From: Rhizobium sp. 32-5/1
GTDB taxonomy: Bacteria; Pseudomonadota; Alphaproteobacteria; Rhizobiales; Rhizobiaceae
DNA length: 64,000 bases
Assembly: GCF_029537235.1 (NCBI RefSeq)
Contig: NZ_CP120639.1
Span: forward strand, 372,001 to 436,000
Reading direction: 5' to 3'
Shown here in pieces: positions 26,500 to 36,475 of this stretch. Each line of letters opens with the position of its first letter. Position 1 is the stretch's first letter. The position numbers and the translations under genes are program-made. The notes below the pieces were generated by a model that worked only from the letters and a program-made list of their open reading frames with translations, was not told the origin of the DNA and ran no database searches.

Positions 26500-27576
26500 T
26501 CAGCGTTCTATGATGAGATCGCTCAAGGGCTTAGAGCAGCAAGGCAAGAAGAACCCCGCGTCGATCTCCCGCTGACGAATGCCGCCGTCGTGCTTCATAT
26601 CGACACTGCCGCTGACCAGTTTCGACTTGCAGGCCCCGCAGATACCGCTTGCGCAAGATGACGGAATGCGCACACCGGCCTTCTTTGCACATGACAGCAC
26701 TGTCTGGTCCATACTGACCTCGACCGACTTGCCCTGCTTTGAGAATTGAACGGTGAATGTCTTGGCTTCGACTGCCTCCATTGTGGGTGCTGGAGCGTCT
26801 TCGATGACAAGGGCATCGAAGCTTTCCTCATGATAATTCTGCGCGGGAACGCCGAGTTCACAAGTCAGGCGTTTGGCGGCCCGCATGAAGGGCGCCGGAC
26901 CACAGCACATGACGATCCGCTCAGCGATATCGGGGACGGCCATCCCTAGCACTTCCTTCGAAATCCTTCCTGAGAGACCGGGCCAGGAACGCTCATTCGA
27001 TATGTCTTCGGGAAGCAGGAAAAGTCTCAATCCTTTCATTCTTTCGGCGAGATTGGCCAGATCCGACCGGAAGATGAAGTCCTTTGGCGTCCTGCCTGCA
27101 TGAATGAACACGACGTCGACCGGCGGAGCGGTGTCGGCCATTTCGCGGACCATCGACATGACGGGCGTGATGCCCGATCCGCCTGAAAGGAAGAGATATT
27201 TCGGCGCCGCAGGGCGCATGAACTTGCCCAGTGGTCCTGAAGCCTTGACGGCCATGTCGGGTTTGAGATTGTCGTGCAACCAGTTGGAAACCTTGCCGCC
27301 CGGCACCCGCTTCACAGTGATGGTGATCGCATTGCGGCGATGCGGCGACGAGGAAATACTGTAGCAGCGGCCGTCGATTTCGCGATCCAGGCCAAGCTCG
27401 AACATGAAGTATTGGCCGGCGTCAAACGCAATATGTTTACGGTCGGGAGACACGAACGTGAAACTTTTCACGTCATTGGTCTCATCATGGACGTCGACAC
27501 ACAAAAGCGTGTCGTCCGTTTCCGCATTCCACCGAGATTGGCTGGCCTCGCCGCTTGCGAGCAGATCAGTACCCAT
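26500..27576 (-). CDS. Ferredoxin reductase subunit of a Rieske demethylase (GbcB-like)
   Basis: A 358-residue electron-transfer protein with three modules: FAD domain (GRCYSISSSPHR near residue 75), NAD domain (LSGGSGITPVMSM near 135; CCGPAPFM near 220) and a C-terminal plant-type 2Fe-2S ferredoxin with CASGICGAC near 315 and a last Cys in FLPCC. It passes electrons from NAD(P)H to the Rieske oxygenase just upstream, whose stop it overlaps by 11 nt. Betaine, carnitine or stachydrine demethylases have this two-gene make-up. The start MGTDLLASGE is chosen over an open frame running 13 codons further into the oxygenase gene. Confidence 0.88.
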   Translation of the reverse strand: MGTDLLASGEASQSRWNAETDDTLLCVDVHDETNDVKSFTFVSPDRKHIAFDAGQYFMFELGLDREIDGRCYSISSSPHRRNAITITVKRVPGGKVSNWLHDNLKPDMAVKASGPLGKFMRPAAPKYLFLSGGSGITPVMSMVREMADTAPPVDVVFIHAGRTPKDFIFRSDLANLAERMKGLRLFLLPEDISNERSWPGLSGRISKEVLGMAVPDIAERIVMCCGPAPFMRAAKRLTCELGVPAQNYHEESFDALVIEDAPAPTMEAVEAKTFTVQFSKQGKSVEVSMDQTVLSCAKKAGVRIPSSCASGICGACKSKLVSGSVDMKHDGGIRQREIDAGFFLPCCSKPLSDLIIER

Positions 27577-28819
27577 TGGCGCGCATCCGATCGACATACC
27601 AAGTCGCGAAATCATTCAATGCGCCCTCGGTGAACCTTGAGTATGGGCCTGGCTCGTAGGCAGAATCGAGTATTCCTGCATGGGAGCGCGCGACGAGCTT
27701 GGCATCCTGTTCGGTTGTTTCGATCCACACATGCGTCAGCTTGTCGAGATCGTAGTCGACGCCTTCGACGGCATCCTTGTGCACCAGCCACTTCGTCCGA
27801 ACGAGCGTTGTATCAGCCGAGAGCGGAATAGCGAACGACGTCACGGCGTGGTCGCCCATGAAGTGGCTCCAGCTGTTATGGCCCCACAAGTGCATGTCGC
27901 CGAGGTCTTTCCGGGTCATATGGCCCATCAACTTGGACGATGCGGCTGTCGCGTCCTCTGTCTGCGATTCGCCGGCTCCAGAAATGATGAGGCGCTGACT
28001 GCGGAAATTGGTGACAACGTTCTTGGTTCGCTCGACAGTCGCAGAGGGAAATCCTTCCGCTTCCCAGTTCTTCGTGCGCTCCTGGTACATGGCGAAATGC
28101 GCTTCCGCCTCTTCGCGGTCTTCGGGGCTTAGGCTTTCTGGGTCGTATCCGAAGTCCAGATCGATGAACGACACGCAAAGCTCAGGATGGTTTGCCGAGC
28201 AATGATAGCATTCCCGATTGTTTTCAATCGTAAGCTTCCAGTTTCCTTTTTCGATTACATCAACCTGATGGGCCACTTTTGCGTTCCGGACATCGTAAGG
28301 CGCGAGACGCTCATGCATCACCTTTTCGAGATCCTCGATATCTTCCGGCGGATTGTCTGAAAGACAGACATAGATGAGGCCACCAATCGACTTGAAGTTT
28401 ACGGCCTTCAGGTTCTTGCAGCTTTTATCAAAGTCCTTGCCCATGTGCGGGGCATAGCTGAGTTCACCGGACAATTCGTATGTCCATTGGTGATAGGGAC
28501 AGACAAGTTTCGAGACAACGGTCGCCCCTCGGGGAGAAGACGCGAGCCGCGATGGCGGCAGACGTTCCGAACCACGCGGATTTCGTTGTCGTCGTCGCGC
28601 AAAATGATCAAGCTGTTGTTACCGATGTCGACGACAAACGCATCACCCGGTTCCGGAACATCGCACTCTAGCCCGATGTAAATCCAGTGCTTGGCAAAAA
28701 ATATCAAGATCCGCCTGGAAGACGTCTTCCCTCGTGTACAGACCAGAGGGAAGTGAATGGCCCTCGAGCCGGGCATCGAGCAGCGTCGTGATTGAGGAAG
28801 GAAACGTGTTGAGCATCAT
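27566..28819 (-). CDS. Rieske-type oxygenase, quaternary-amine demethylase large subunit (GbcA-like, two frame breaks)
   Basis: After repair a protein of about 418 residues. The Rieske centre is VRNVCRHRGSRL and, across a break, CPYHQWTYE; the mononuclear iron site has NRECYHCSANHPELC, part-quoted as NRECYHCSANHPE, near residue 210. Breaks fall at the A6 run 28696-28701 (probably two bases short, giving DLDIFFAKHW) and at the G4/C4 runs at 28523-28532 (one short). Members open the N-methyl group of glycine betaine, stachydrine or carnitine and release formaldehyde. It is divergent from a LysR gene and forms an operon with the reductase. Confidence 0.87.
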
Positions 28820-28961
28820 CTCACCGCATCTGTTTGTGTGCGCCGACAATGGGGGCAAACTCAAAGTCGCTCAACCTCACAAATAGTTTTCGTTGCCATA
28901 ATTGAATGTAATGCTAGGATGTTTACTCGGGGAGATAGGCATAAGTGGATCGCACTTGGGA

Positions 28962-29886
28962 ATGAGACGCAAGCTTCCGCCATTAACGGCTTTGACCGCA
29001 TTTGAATCCGCTGCGCGCCTTCTCAGTTTCACTAAAGCTGCCAACGAGTTGGGTGTAACCCAGGCGGCTGTCAGCCGGCAGATTCATCTGCTTGAGAGCT
29101 ATTTTGGCTTTCCACTTTTCATCCGAGGCCACCGCAGTATCGAGATCACCGCAAGGGGAGATTGCTCGCATCGGCCAGTCATGATGCGTTTGACATAATC
29201 GCGTCGTCAGTCTCGGACATCACAAGGGATGCTCGGGACGTCGATTTGACGATCGCCGCAACTGTCGCTTTCTCCCACTTCTGGTTACTTCCGAAGATCT
29301 CCGAGTTTTCGCGAAATCATCCGGGTATCAATCTGAGAATCCTGACCCAGGACAATGTTCCGAACATCGAGTCGGGTGATATCGACATTGCTATCCGTTT
29401 CGGAAGCGGGATGTGGGCCGATGGGCAGGCCAGCGTACTTTTCGAAGACGAGATTTTCCCGGTATGCAGTCCGACTTTCGCGCAGAATGCGGGAAGTGTC
29501 GCGTTTCCCCGCGATCTCCTCGCGCATCCGCTCATATCTTACACGGCGGATGACCCCACTTGGACGGGGTGGAGCGAATGGCTGGCTGCGTTCGCTGTCG
29601 AATTGCCAAAAGGAAATCCGGCCTGCGGTGCAGTTTCTATACGGAGGCTATCTACGCGACACTCAACGGACAGGGCGTAACGCTTGGGTGGCGGCGCCTC
29701 GTTGATGACCTGCTCGTTCAAGGCCGGCTTGTCAGGTTGACCGATTGGACCGTAAAAACCCGAAACGCCTATTTCGCCGTCGTTCCAAAGCGACGGCGTC
29801 AAACGGAAGCGTGCAATCACTTTCAGGTTTGGCTGACGGAAACAGCGAAACAAATCATGACCGCCGATCATCCAGACTCAAGATGA
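28962..29886 (+). CDS. LysR-family regulator (GcvA-like, two frame breaks)
   Basis: The N-terminal winged HTH reads LPPLTALTAFESAARLLSF then AANELGVTQAAVSRQIHLLE. The effector domain has VDLTIAATVAFSHFWLLP and DIAIRFGSG. Breaks fall at the G4 run 29155-29158 (repair joins EITARG to RLLASASHDAF) and at the A4 run 29608-29611 (repair joins ELPK to RKSGLRCSFYTEA). The repaired protein has 308 residues, normal for the family. The start is the ATG at 28962; the open frame begins 20 codons earlier. It is divergent from the GbcA-like gene, the classical LysR arrangement, so it probably activates the demethylase. Confidence 0.87.
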
Positions 29887-30040
29887 TCGGCGCCGGCACA
29901 ATCAATGCCGGCTCTTCGCTCCTCTCCCCTGTTGACACCTGGTCTTCGGGCTGAAGGCCACGCCTGACGCGCTCAATCAAAGGCAGGCGCCGGTTCGGCT
30001 GGCGCCTGCTTCAGTCACGGCGCGTCGCTTCGCGCCAGGG

Positions 30041-32076
30041 TTAGATATCCTTGGCAAGACGCAACGCATCGTAGATGGCCGCATGGGTGTTGCGGGCCGC
30101 CACCGCATCTCCGATGCGGAAGAGCTGGTAGGTTCCGGCTAGATTTCGCTCGACCGTCTGCGGTGCGCCGGAAAGCAACGCGTCGTACGAGACCTCGCCA
30201 AGGTTCTTGGAACCTGGCTTCAACTCAAAGTAGAGATCATCGAGTGGGATGGTTCCATGATTGACGATGATTTGATCCACCACACGCTGTTTTGAGATGC
30301 CGCCATAGTCGCTGCCGACATGGGCGATAAGCTGGTTGCCACTTCTTTCAGCCGCGTCCAGCCGGTAGGTGACTGTGAATGTTGTGTCGAGTTTCTGCAG
30401 CGAGCGCATGTAAGGCACCAGGTTCATCGCCATGACTTCTGGAGCAAAAGCGCGGTCTGGCGTCATGATTTCGACCTTGGCGCCGGCCTTGGCGATGATC
30501 TCGGCGGCCTGCAGGCCGGCATGGTCGCCGGCATCGTCATAGATGAGCACGTTCGTCCCCGGCTTCACATCGCCTGAGATGATGTCCCAGGAGGACACGA
30601 CCAGCTCGTTTCCCTTAGTGAGCACATCCGTATGCGGCAGACCGCCCGTCGCGACGATAACGACATCTGGATTTTCGGCTGCGATTATGTCGACATCGGC
30701 CCAAGTGTTGAAGTGGAAGATGACGCCTTGTTTGTCGCACTGGCTCATACGCCAGTCGATAATGCCGATCATTTCGCGCCGGCGCTCACTTTGCGCCGTC
30801 AGCCGAATCTGGCCACCGGGGTTGTTGGCCGCCTCGAAAACCACGACCGCGTGACCACGCTCCGCAGAAACGCGGGCCGCCTCGAGGCCGGCAGGGCCGG
30901 CGCCGACAATGACCACCTTCTTTCGCACATCCGCCTTTGGGATCGTGTGCGGCATGGTCTCCTCGCGGCCGGTTGCCGCATTGTGAATGCAAAGGCGAGC
31001 CCGCCCTGATAGATGCGGTCGAGACAGTAGTTTGCGCCGACGCAGGGCCGAATATCGTCCTCGCGCTTTTCAATAATCTTGCGAAGGATGTGCGGGTCCG
31101 TCATGTGGGCGCGGGTCATACCGATCATGTCGACCTTGCCGGCTGCGATCGCATGACGGGCGGTGGCGACGTCCTGGATTTTCGCCGCGTGGAAGGTCGG
31201 GAAGTTGGTCGCGGCGCGAATGTCGCCGGCGAAGTCCAGATGCGGCGCACTCGCCATGCCTTGGATCGGGATGACGTCCGTCAGGCCGGGGTCGGTATCG
31301 ATATGACCGCGGATGACGTTGAGATAGTCGATGAGGCCGCTATCCCTGAGGCGACGGGAGGTTTCCAGGCCTTCGGCTTTTCCCGTGCCGCCTGGAAGAC
31401 ATTCATCGGCCGTGTAGCGAACGCCGAGGATGAAGTCGTTGCCAACCCTCTCGCGCATCGCCTTGAACACGTCGAAACAGAAGCGCAGACGGTTATCGAG
31501 CGAGCCTCCATAAGGACCATCGAGTTCATTGGTCAGCGGCGAGGTGAACTGGTCGATAAGGTGGCCATAGGCTTCCAGTTCGACGCCGTCCATTCCGCCG
31601 GCCTTCATGCGCTCTGCCGCATCGGCGAAGTCCTTAATGATGCGCTCGATATCCCAGTCTTCCAGCTTTTTCGGGAAGGCGCGATGCGCAGCCTCTCGGT
31701 GGTGCGACGGTGCGACGACGGGCAGCCAGTCACCCTTGTCCCACCGCGTGCGACGGCCGAGATGCGTCAGCTGGATCATGATCGCCGCGCCCTCTTCGTG
31801 CACGGCGTCGGTCATTTCGCGAATCCATGGAACGATCTCGTCCTTATAGGCGAGCAGGTTGTTGAAAACCGGCGGGCTATCCTTGGACACGGCAGCCGAA
31901 CCGGCCGTCATCGTCAGCGCAACCCCGCCCCTTGCCCGCTCCACCGTGTAGGCCCGATAACGGCCTTTAGGCATACCGTCTTCCGGATAGGCAGGCTCGT
32001 GCGAGGTGACGATGATGCGGTTGCGGAGGGTCAGATGCTTCAGCTGGTACGGCTGGAGAAGAGGATCGTTCGACAT
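30041..32076 (-). CDS. NADH:flavin oxidoreductase/FAD fusion, DgcA-type N-methyl amine demethylase (frame break)
   Basis: Repaired length is 678 residues. The N-terminal half is an old-yellow-enzyme barrel (FMN) with HEPAYPEDG, MIQLTHLGRR and DGVELEAYGHLIDQF; a 4Fe-4S cluster lies near residue 345 (CVGANYCLD, then the Cys of LAFCIHN). The C-terminal half is an FAD/NAD domain with VVIVGAGPAGLEAARV. The break at the A3 run 30992-30994 lies exactly at the last cluster Cys. This make-up matches dimethylglycine demethylase DgcA, N-methylproline demethylase and trimethylamine dehydrogenase. Next to the Rieske pair it would take the second demethylation step. Confidence 0.88.
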
Positions 32077-32119
32077 GCGCCGGGCTCCGGTCTAGGGATT
32101 TACGGCAAGGCTAGGCGGG

Positions 32120-32182
32120 AATGTACACCTATGTCAACCAACAACGACATCAGTGTTTGTATTTCTGACGTTGATGTACATT
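32120..32182. promoter_or_regulatory. Inverted repeat between the DgcA-like and TetR genes
   Basis: AATGTACA at 32120-32127 and TGTACATT at 32175-32182 are inverted, and both arms are bordered by a GTTGA/TCAAC element. They flank the middle of a 146-bp divergent promoter region and could be paired TetR sites. A TTGACA box lies on the minus strand just inside the left arm. Confidence 0.5.
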
Positions 32183-32222
32183 TCACTTGTCAGGTCGAGG
32201 GGAATTTGCTAGGAGGCAATCC

Positions 32223-32851
32223 ATGGAACAGTCAACCAATGACAGTGGCTGGAGAGGCTCTCCGGAAGGATGGCTGGCGGCGGCTTACGAGGCGCTGATT
32301 GAATCCGGCGTGGATTCAGTAAAGATCCAGCCGCTGGCCAAACGCCTCGGTCTGTCCCGAACCAGCTTCTATTGGTTCTTCAAGGACCGCGAGGAATTGC
32401 TGGGTGCCCTGATCGGCCGGTGGCGGGAAAAGAATACCGGCAATCTGGTAAAGCAGTCCGAGGCATATGCTGAAACGCTCGCCGAGGCGATGCTCAACGT
32501 CTTCGACTGCTGGGTGAACAAGGATCTTTTCGACTCCCAGTTCGAATTCGCGGTACGCAGCTGGGCTCTGCAGTCCCCGGAAATACAGGCGGAAGTGCAT
32601 GAGGCCGACCAGAGGAGAATGGAAGCGATCGGTCGCATGTTCATGCGGTTCGCCTACAGCGAGGGAGCGGCGGACGTTCGCGCGCGCACGACCTACCTGG
32701 TCCAGATCGGCTACATATCGATGCAGTCCCGGAAGACATCACGCTTCGCATGAAGCGCATTCCAGAATACATCGCGATCTATATCGGTGAAACTCCGCAG
32801 CAGCGGGAACTCGATCGTTTCTTCGCACGGCACGGATACAAGCCGGAGTGA
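32223..32851 (+). CDS. TetR-family regulator (frame break near the C-terminus)
   Basis: Helix-turn-helix at about residues 20-60: AAYEALIESGVDSVKIQPL, AKRLGLSRTSFYWFFKDREE. The rest is helical ligand domain. The frame dies at 32753; one extra G at 32731-32732 gives SREDITLRMKRIPEYIAIYI and a stop at 32851, for 209 residues. The start is the ATG at 32223 behind AGGAGG. It is divergent from the DgcA-like gene and probably controls it. Confidence 0.87.
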
Positions 32852-33517
32852 CAAAGTGGCAGCAGGCAAGGGCCTGAGAATTGGCGGCGGGGCCTGCCGG
32901 CTGGGCGGAGCGGTTGCAGCCGGAATGTACGATGCCGGCGTGGTCGGGCCATTGAACATCTTCATCGCTTTCTTTCAGCCGAAGCCCCACTTGCTTCCAT
33001 GAGGCTGTTAGACACCAGGCAAGCGGGCGTTGCGATCGGTCCAACGTCACCACTCTTTCCGACCTGCGGACTGGCGGTATTTGGCTGCCAAGTCGAAAGC
33101 CGGCTTATCCCATAAGCCATGGCCAATATCCGCTTTGCAACCTCTCGCGACCACGACACACCCGTCTTGCCGTGCGAACCACGACGCTGAAATGCGCTGG
33201 AAAATGGATATCACTCCCAAGTTCAGCTCCACCTCCCGGCTATAGAGACGTGGGTCTGACGTGATAACGGTCGTGCGCTCGGACTTGATCAGGAGGGGTA
33301 CAAAAAGCAATCATCTTGATCGCAACAGACGAGCCTTTTGAATACGGGTTTTTAATCCCAGAAATACATAGTGAGCAGCGGCCCAAGCAGCTAGAAGACC
33401 GATGGAGTGGCGTAACGACCTGATCTTCTTCTCCTTCTGGAGCCGTGGCGACATTTCGTGTTCACATTGGTTCGACGCGACTTCCACTGAAATTCCTCTC
33501 AAACAAAGGATAGATTT
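32852..33517. other. Gap, possibly with gene remnants on the minus strand
   Basis: Two adjacent minus-strand frames, 33047-33310 (87 codons) and 33311-33502 (63 codons), have protein-like composition but no family I recognise and no clear ribosome-binding site. They may be remnants or chance frames. Nothing else is supported here. Confidence 0.3.
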
Positions 33518-34012
33518 TTGAGAAAAATCCTCTTCATGGCGACCGCTTTTGCAATGTCGCCAATTCTGGCCCAGGCTGCAACGCTGGTTTTTCCAAGCGA
33601 CGCTCCGATTGCCTCGGTAACGATCCCGGACGAATGGGAGCCAAAGGAGACTGTTTCCGGAATAGAAGCCAAGTCGCCGGATTCGGCAATCTACTTTTCC
33701 ATCGACGTCGCCACGGATAAGGATACCGACAAGGTCATTCAGGACGCTGTCAAGTTTCTGACTGATAATGGGGTCACTATCGATGATTCCACGCAGACGG
33801 ACTCTGGTGACGTGGAAATCAATGGAATGACCTTCGGTAGCATAGAGTACGAAGGCAAGGATGCTGATGGGCCGGTGGACGTCTCCTTGGGCTTTGCGTC
33901 ACCTGCAGAAGGCAAGATGCTCGTGGTGACCTATTGGGGCACCAAGGCAACCCAAGGTGCACATAGCAAGGCTCTGGAAGAAATCCTGAAATCCCTGAAA
34001 CCCTCGAACTAA
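33518..34012 (+). CDS. Exported protein of unknown function
   Basis: A 164-residue protein with a clear signal peptide (ILFMATAFAMSPILAQA) and an acidic, beta-rich mature part that has no Cys. It starts with TTG, supported by AAAGGA 7 nt upstream. I do not recognise a family; the fold could be a small periplasmic beta-domain (TIPDEWEP, then a long Asp-rich middle, then SKALEEILKSLKP). It stands alone and is followed by a hairpin terminator, so it is a single-gene unit. Confidence 0.7.
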   Translation: MRKILFMATAFAMSPILAQAATLVFPSDAPIASVTIPDEWEPKETVSGIEAKSPDSAIYFSIDVATDKDTDKVIQDAVKFLTDNGVTIDDSTQTDSGDVEINGMTFGSIEYEGKDADGPVDVSLGFASPAEGKMLVVTYWGTKATQGAHSKALEEILKSLKPSN

Positions 34013-34026
34013 GCTTCTTGCAATGC

Positions 34027-34057
34027 AAGGCGGGAGCGCAAAGTTTGCTTCCGCCTT
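34027..34057 (+). terminator. Hairpin terminator after the exported protein gene
   Basis: AAGGCGGGAGC at 34027-34037 pairs with GCTTCCGCCTT at 34047-34057 (one G-T pair) across a 9-nt loop, followed by a short T stretch, 15 bp after the stop. Confidence 0.6.
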
Positions 34058-34489
34058 TCAACGGCCTCACGGCCCGACGACGGATCGCATCGCAAGCCCC
34101 CGGTTTGTCCCTGAGATTCAGATTCATCCCGATTTGAGAAGGCCAAACAGTCAACATCAGCAAAGCGGCTTGTAAGACGCCACCAGCGCATGGAGCGCGA
34201 CCATGCGATTGGTCGGAAGGCAAAGGCAGCAATGCCGCGCTGTCGACATCCGTGAGCGGCAACAATCCCAAACTTGCTTGTGTAGCTTGCCATATTCAGT
34301 GCGTCTCAAGCCTTCTGAACTCTACACCGTGGACGAGACAATTTTGGCGTGCAGAAATCTTGGCGGCAGGCCCGAAATTTCTCTTCCGGTGGGTCAACAC
34401 TCCGTTGTGCGCGAAATTTCCAACATGCCCGATCCAAAGGTCGCCGGGCGCCGGGCGCCGGGCAAGCTGATTGAAACAGACAACTGAAG
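34058..34489. other. Gap with a small tandem repeat
   Basis: No supported gene. At 34442-34462 there are three tandem copies of CGCCGGG just beyond the stop of the amidotransferase gene. This may be a minor slippage tract. Confidence 0.4.
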
Positions 34490-35166
34490 TCAACGCGATT
34501 TCAAGAACGCAGCTATTTCCGCACCTGTCTTGGCACGTGCGATCTCTTTATCGTCGGCACTGCATGCCGCGCTCTTTATCGCATCCGGCAGATGCTGGCC
34601 GCGCGTGGCGACAAGTCCCCGGACGAAATCGGCGGTGAATTCCGGGTGCGCCTGATAGGTAAGCGCCGCGTCGCCATAACGCAGTATGGCATAGGGGCAA
34701 GCCGACGATCCGGACAGGATCTCGGCCTCACCGGGAAGCGTCAGGATCTGCTCCTTGTGCCAGGCAAGCAGGGTGCGATCGTATGCGCCCTCGTTTGTCC
34801 GGTACTCGGCAGCGCCTGCGACCCAGCCACCCGGGTTTTCGCCCACCGCTCCACCAAGCGCCTTGGCAATGGCCTGATGGCCGAAGCAAATGCCAACCAT
34901 GGGCCGGCCCGAGGCCCTGATCTGCCGGATCAACGCGATCAGCCTGCCGATCCAGGGATCGGCGTCATTGACGGAGAAGCGCGAACCGGTGATCAGCCAG
35001 CCATCCGCGCTTTCGGCGCCTTCCGGGAAGATGTCATCGACAACCGGATAGGTGACAAAGTCGAATGTCCCCTCCCCAGCAACCGCTGGAAGAAGAGATC
35101 ATAGTCGCCAAAATCCTGGCGAAGCTCGTCAGGCGCGTGGCCTGTCTGGAGTATGCCGATGCGCAT
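34490..35166 (-). CDS. Class I glutamine amidotransferase-type hydrolase, probable gamma-glutamyl-GABA/putrescine pathway (frame break)
   Basis: A 225-residue protein of the GMP-synthase glutaminase type. The nucleophile Cys is in MVGICFGHQ near residue 90 and the His-x-Glu in YQAHPEF near 180. The frame breaks at the C4 run 35074-35077: one more G joins QRLLG to EGTFDFVTYPVVDD and reaches the ATG at 35166. It starts 3 nt after puuB, as the third gene of the puuAB operon. PuuD of enterobacteria, which splits gamma-Glu-GABA, is also a class I amidotransferase fold but longer, so the same role is likely, not certain. Confidence 0.82.
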
Positions 35167-35169
35167 TCA

Positions 35170-36474
35170 TCAAACTCCGAACCGATCGCGCAGCCCGTAC
35201 CACCAGGCGCCCAAGGCTGTGAGCGGCACGCGGAAGGCGCGGCCGCCGGGGAAAGGCAGGCTTGGCAGTGATGCCCAGATATCGAAGCGGTCTGCATGGC
35301 CGGCCACCGCCTCGCCGAGGATCTTGCCGAGAAGATGCGTCGTGGTCACACCATGGCCGCTGTCACCATGCGAGAAATAGACCGTATCGGACAGTTTGCC
35401 GACATGCGGGATGCGTGTCAGCGTCAACGCGAAATTGCCGCTCCATGCAAAGTCGATGCGGGTATTGGCCAGTTCGGGAAACGTCTTGATCATGTTGGGG
35501 CGGATGATGCCCGTCAGGTTGGCGGGGTCCTGGCCGCCATAGCCGATGCCGCCACCATAGAGCAGACGGTTGTCGCTGGTGCGCCTGTAGTAATCGAGCA
35601 CGTAATTGGCATCTTCGACGCAATAGTCAGCCGGGAGCATCCGGTCGAGCAATTTGGTATCCAGCGTTTCCGTGACCATCACCTGGCTCGATACCGGCAT
35701 CATGCGTTCGGTGATCCTCGGCAGCACGTTGCCGAGATAGGCATTGCCGCAGACCAGCAGGTAGCGCGATACGACGCTGCCGCCCGATGTTGTGACCACT
35801 GGTTGCTTGCCGCTGAGATCGACGCCCACCGCACGCGAGTTTTCAAAGATGCGCGCGCCGAAGGCCTCGGCCGCGCGGGCTTCGCCGAGCACGAGATTGA
35901 GCGGATGGATATGACCGCCGCGCTTGTCGATCATGCCACCGACATAGCGATGGCTGTTGACATAGGTGCCGACATCCCCCTTGCCGACCATCTCCATTCC
36001 ATCGATGCCATAGCTTTCGCAGCTTTTCTTGATGGTCTCGAAGTCTCGCATTTGCTTGGTCGTGAAGGCGGCAAAGAAGCCGCCGTCGCGAAGGTCGCAT
36101 TCGATGCCATGTTTCGCTATGCGTGCGCGGATGATATCGCCACCCTCGCGGGACATAAGAGCGAGCTTGCGGGCTGTGTCGGGGCCAAAGCGCCGCTCGA
36201 GCGTATCGAAATCACGGCTGTAGCCATTGACGATCTGGCCGCCATTGCGCCCTGAGGCGCCGAAGCCGATGCGTTCGGCTTCGAGGACGACGACGCTCAT
36301 ACCCTTTTCGGCAAGATCGAGTGCGGCCGAGATTCCGGTGAACCCGGCGCCGATGATGCAGACGTCGGCCTCAATGGGGCCATCCAGAGTGGGACGGACC
36401 GTCTTGTCGTTCGCTGTGGCTGCATACCATGAAGCGATGTGGCCGGTATTTGCCTGTGTTGCTGAAGTATTCAT
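35170..36474 (-). CDS. puuB: Gamma-glutamylputrescine oxidase (FAD-dependent, DadA-like)
   Basis: A 434-residue flavoprotein. The FAD-binding motif is CIIGAGFTGISAAL near residue 40, then ERIGFGASGRNGGQIVNGY, part-quoted as GFGASGRNGGQI. The C-terminal YFSHGDSGHGVTTTHLLG is typical for this oxidase group. It oxidises the free amine of gamma-glutamylputrescine to the aldehyde. Start MNTSATQ at 36474, 1 nt after the puuA stop; a start 9 codons earlier would overlap puuA. It is the second gene of puuA-puuB-amidotransferase. Confidence 0.9.
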   Translation of the reverse strand: MNTSATQANTGHIASWYAATANDKTVRPTLDGPIEADVCIIGAGFTGISAALDLAEKGMSVVVLEAERIGFGASGRNGGQIVNGYSRDFDTLERRFGPDTARKLALMSREGGDIIRARIAKHGIECDLRDGGFFAAFTTKQMRDFETIKKSCESYGIDGMEMVGKGDVGTYVNSHRYVGGMIDKRGGHIHPLNLVLGEARAAEAFGARIFENSRAVGVDLSGKQPVVTTSGGSVVSRYLLVCGNAYLGNVLPRITERMMPVSSQVMVTETLDTKLLDRMLPADYCVEDANYVLDYYRRTSDNRLLYGGGIGYGGQDPANLTGIIRPNMIKTFPELANTRIDFAWSGNFALTLTRIPHVGKLSDTVYFSHGDSGHGVTTTHLLGKILGEAVAGHADRFDIWASLPSLPFPGGRAFRVPLTALGAWWYGLRDRFGV

Positions 36475-36475
36475 C

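Noticed and set aside
30937..32298. A 453-codon plus-strand frame
   Set aside because: Antisense shadow of the DgcA-like gene; it is rich in Arg, Asp and His, has no plausible start and ends inside the TetR gene.
34442..34462. Three tandem copies of CGCCGGG as a possible CRISPR or regulatory repeat
   Set aside because: It is too short, has no spacers and lies in a gap after a stop; probably simple slippage. No CRISPR-like array was seen anywhere.
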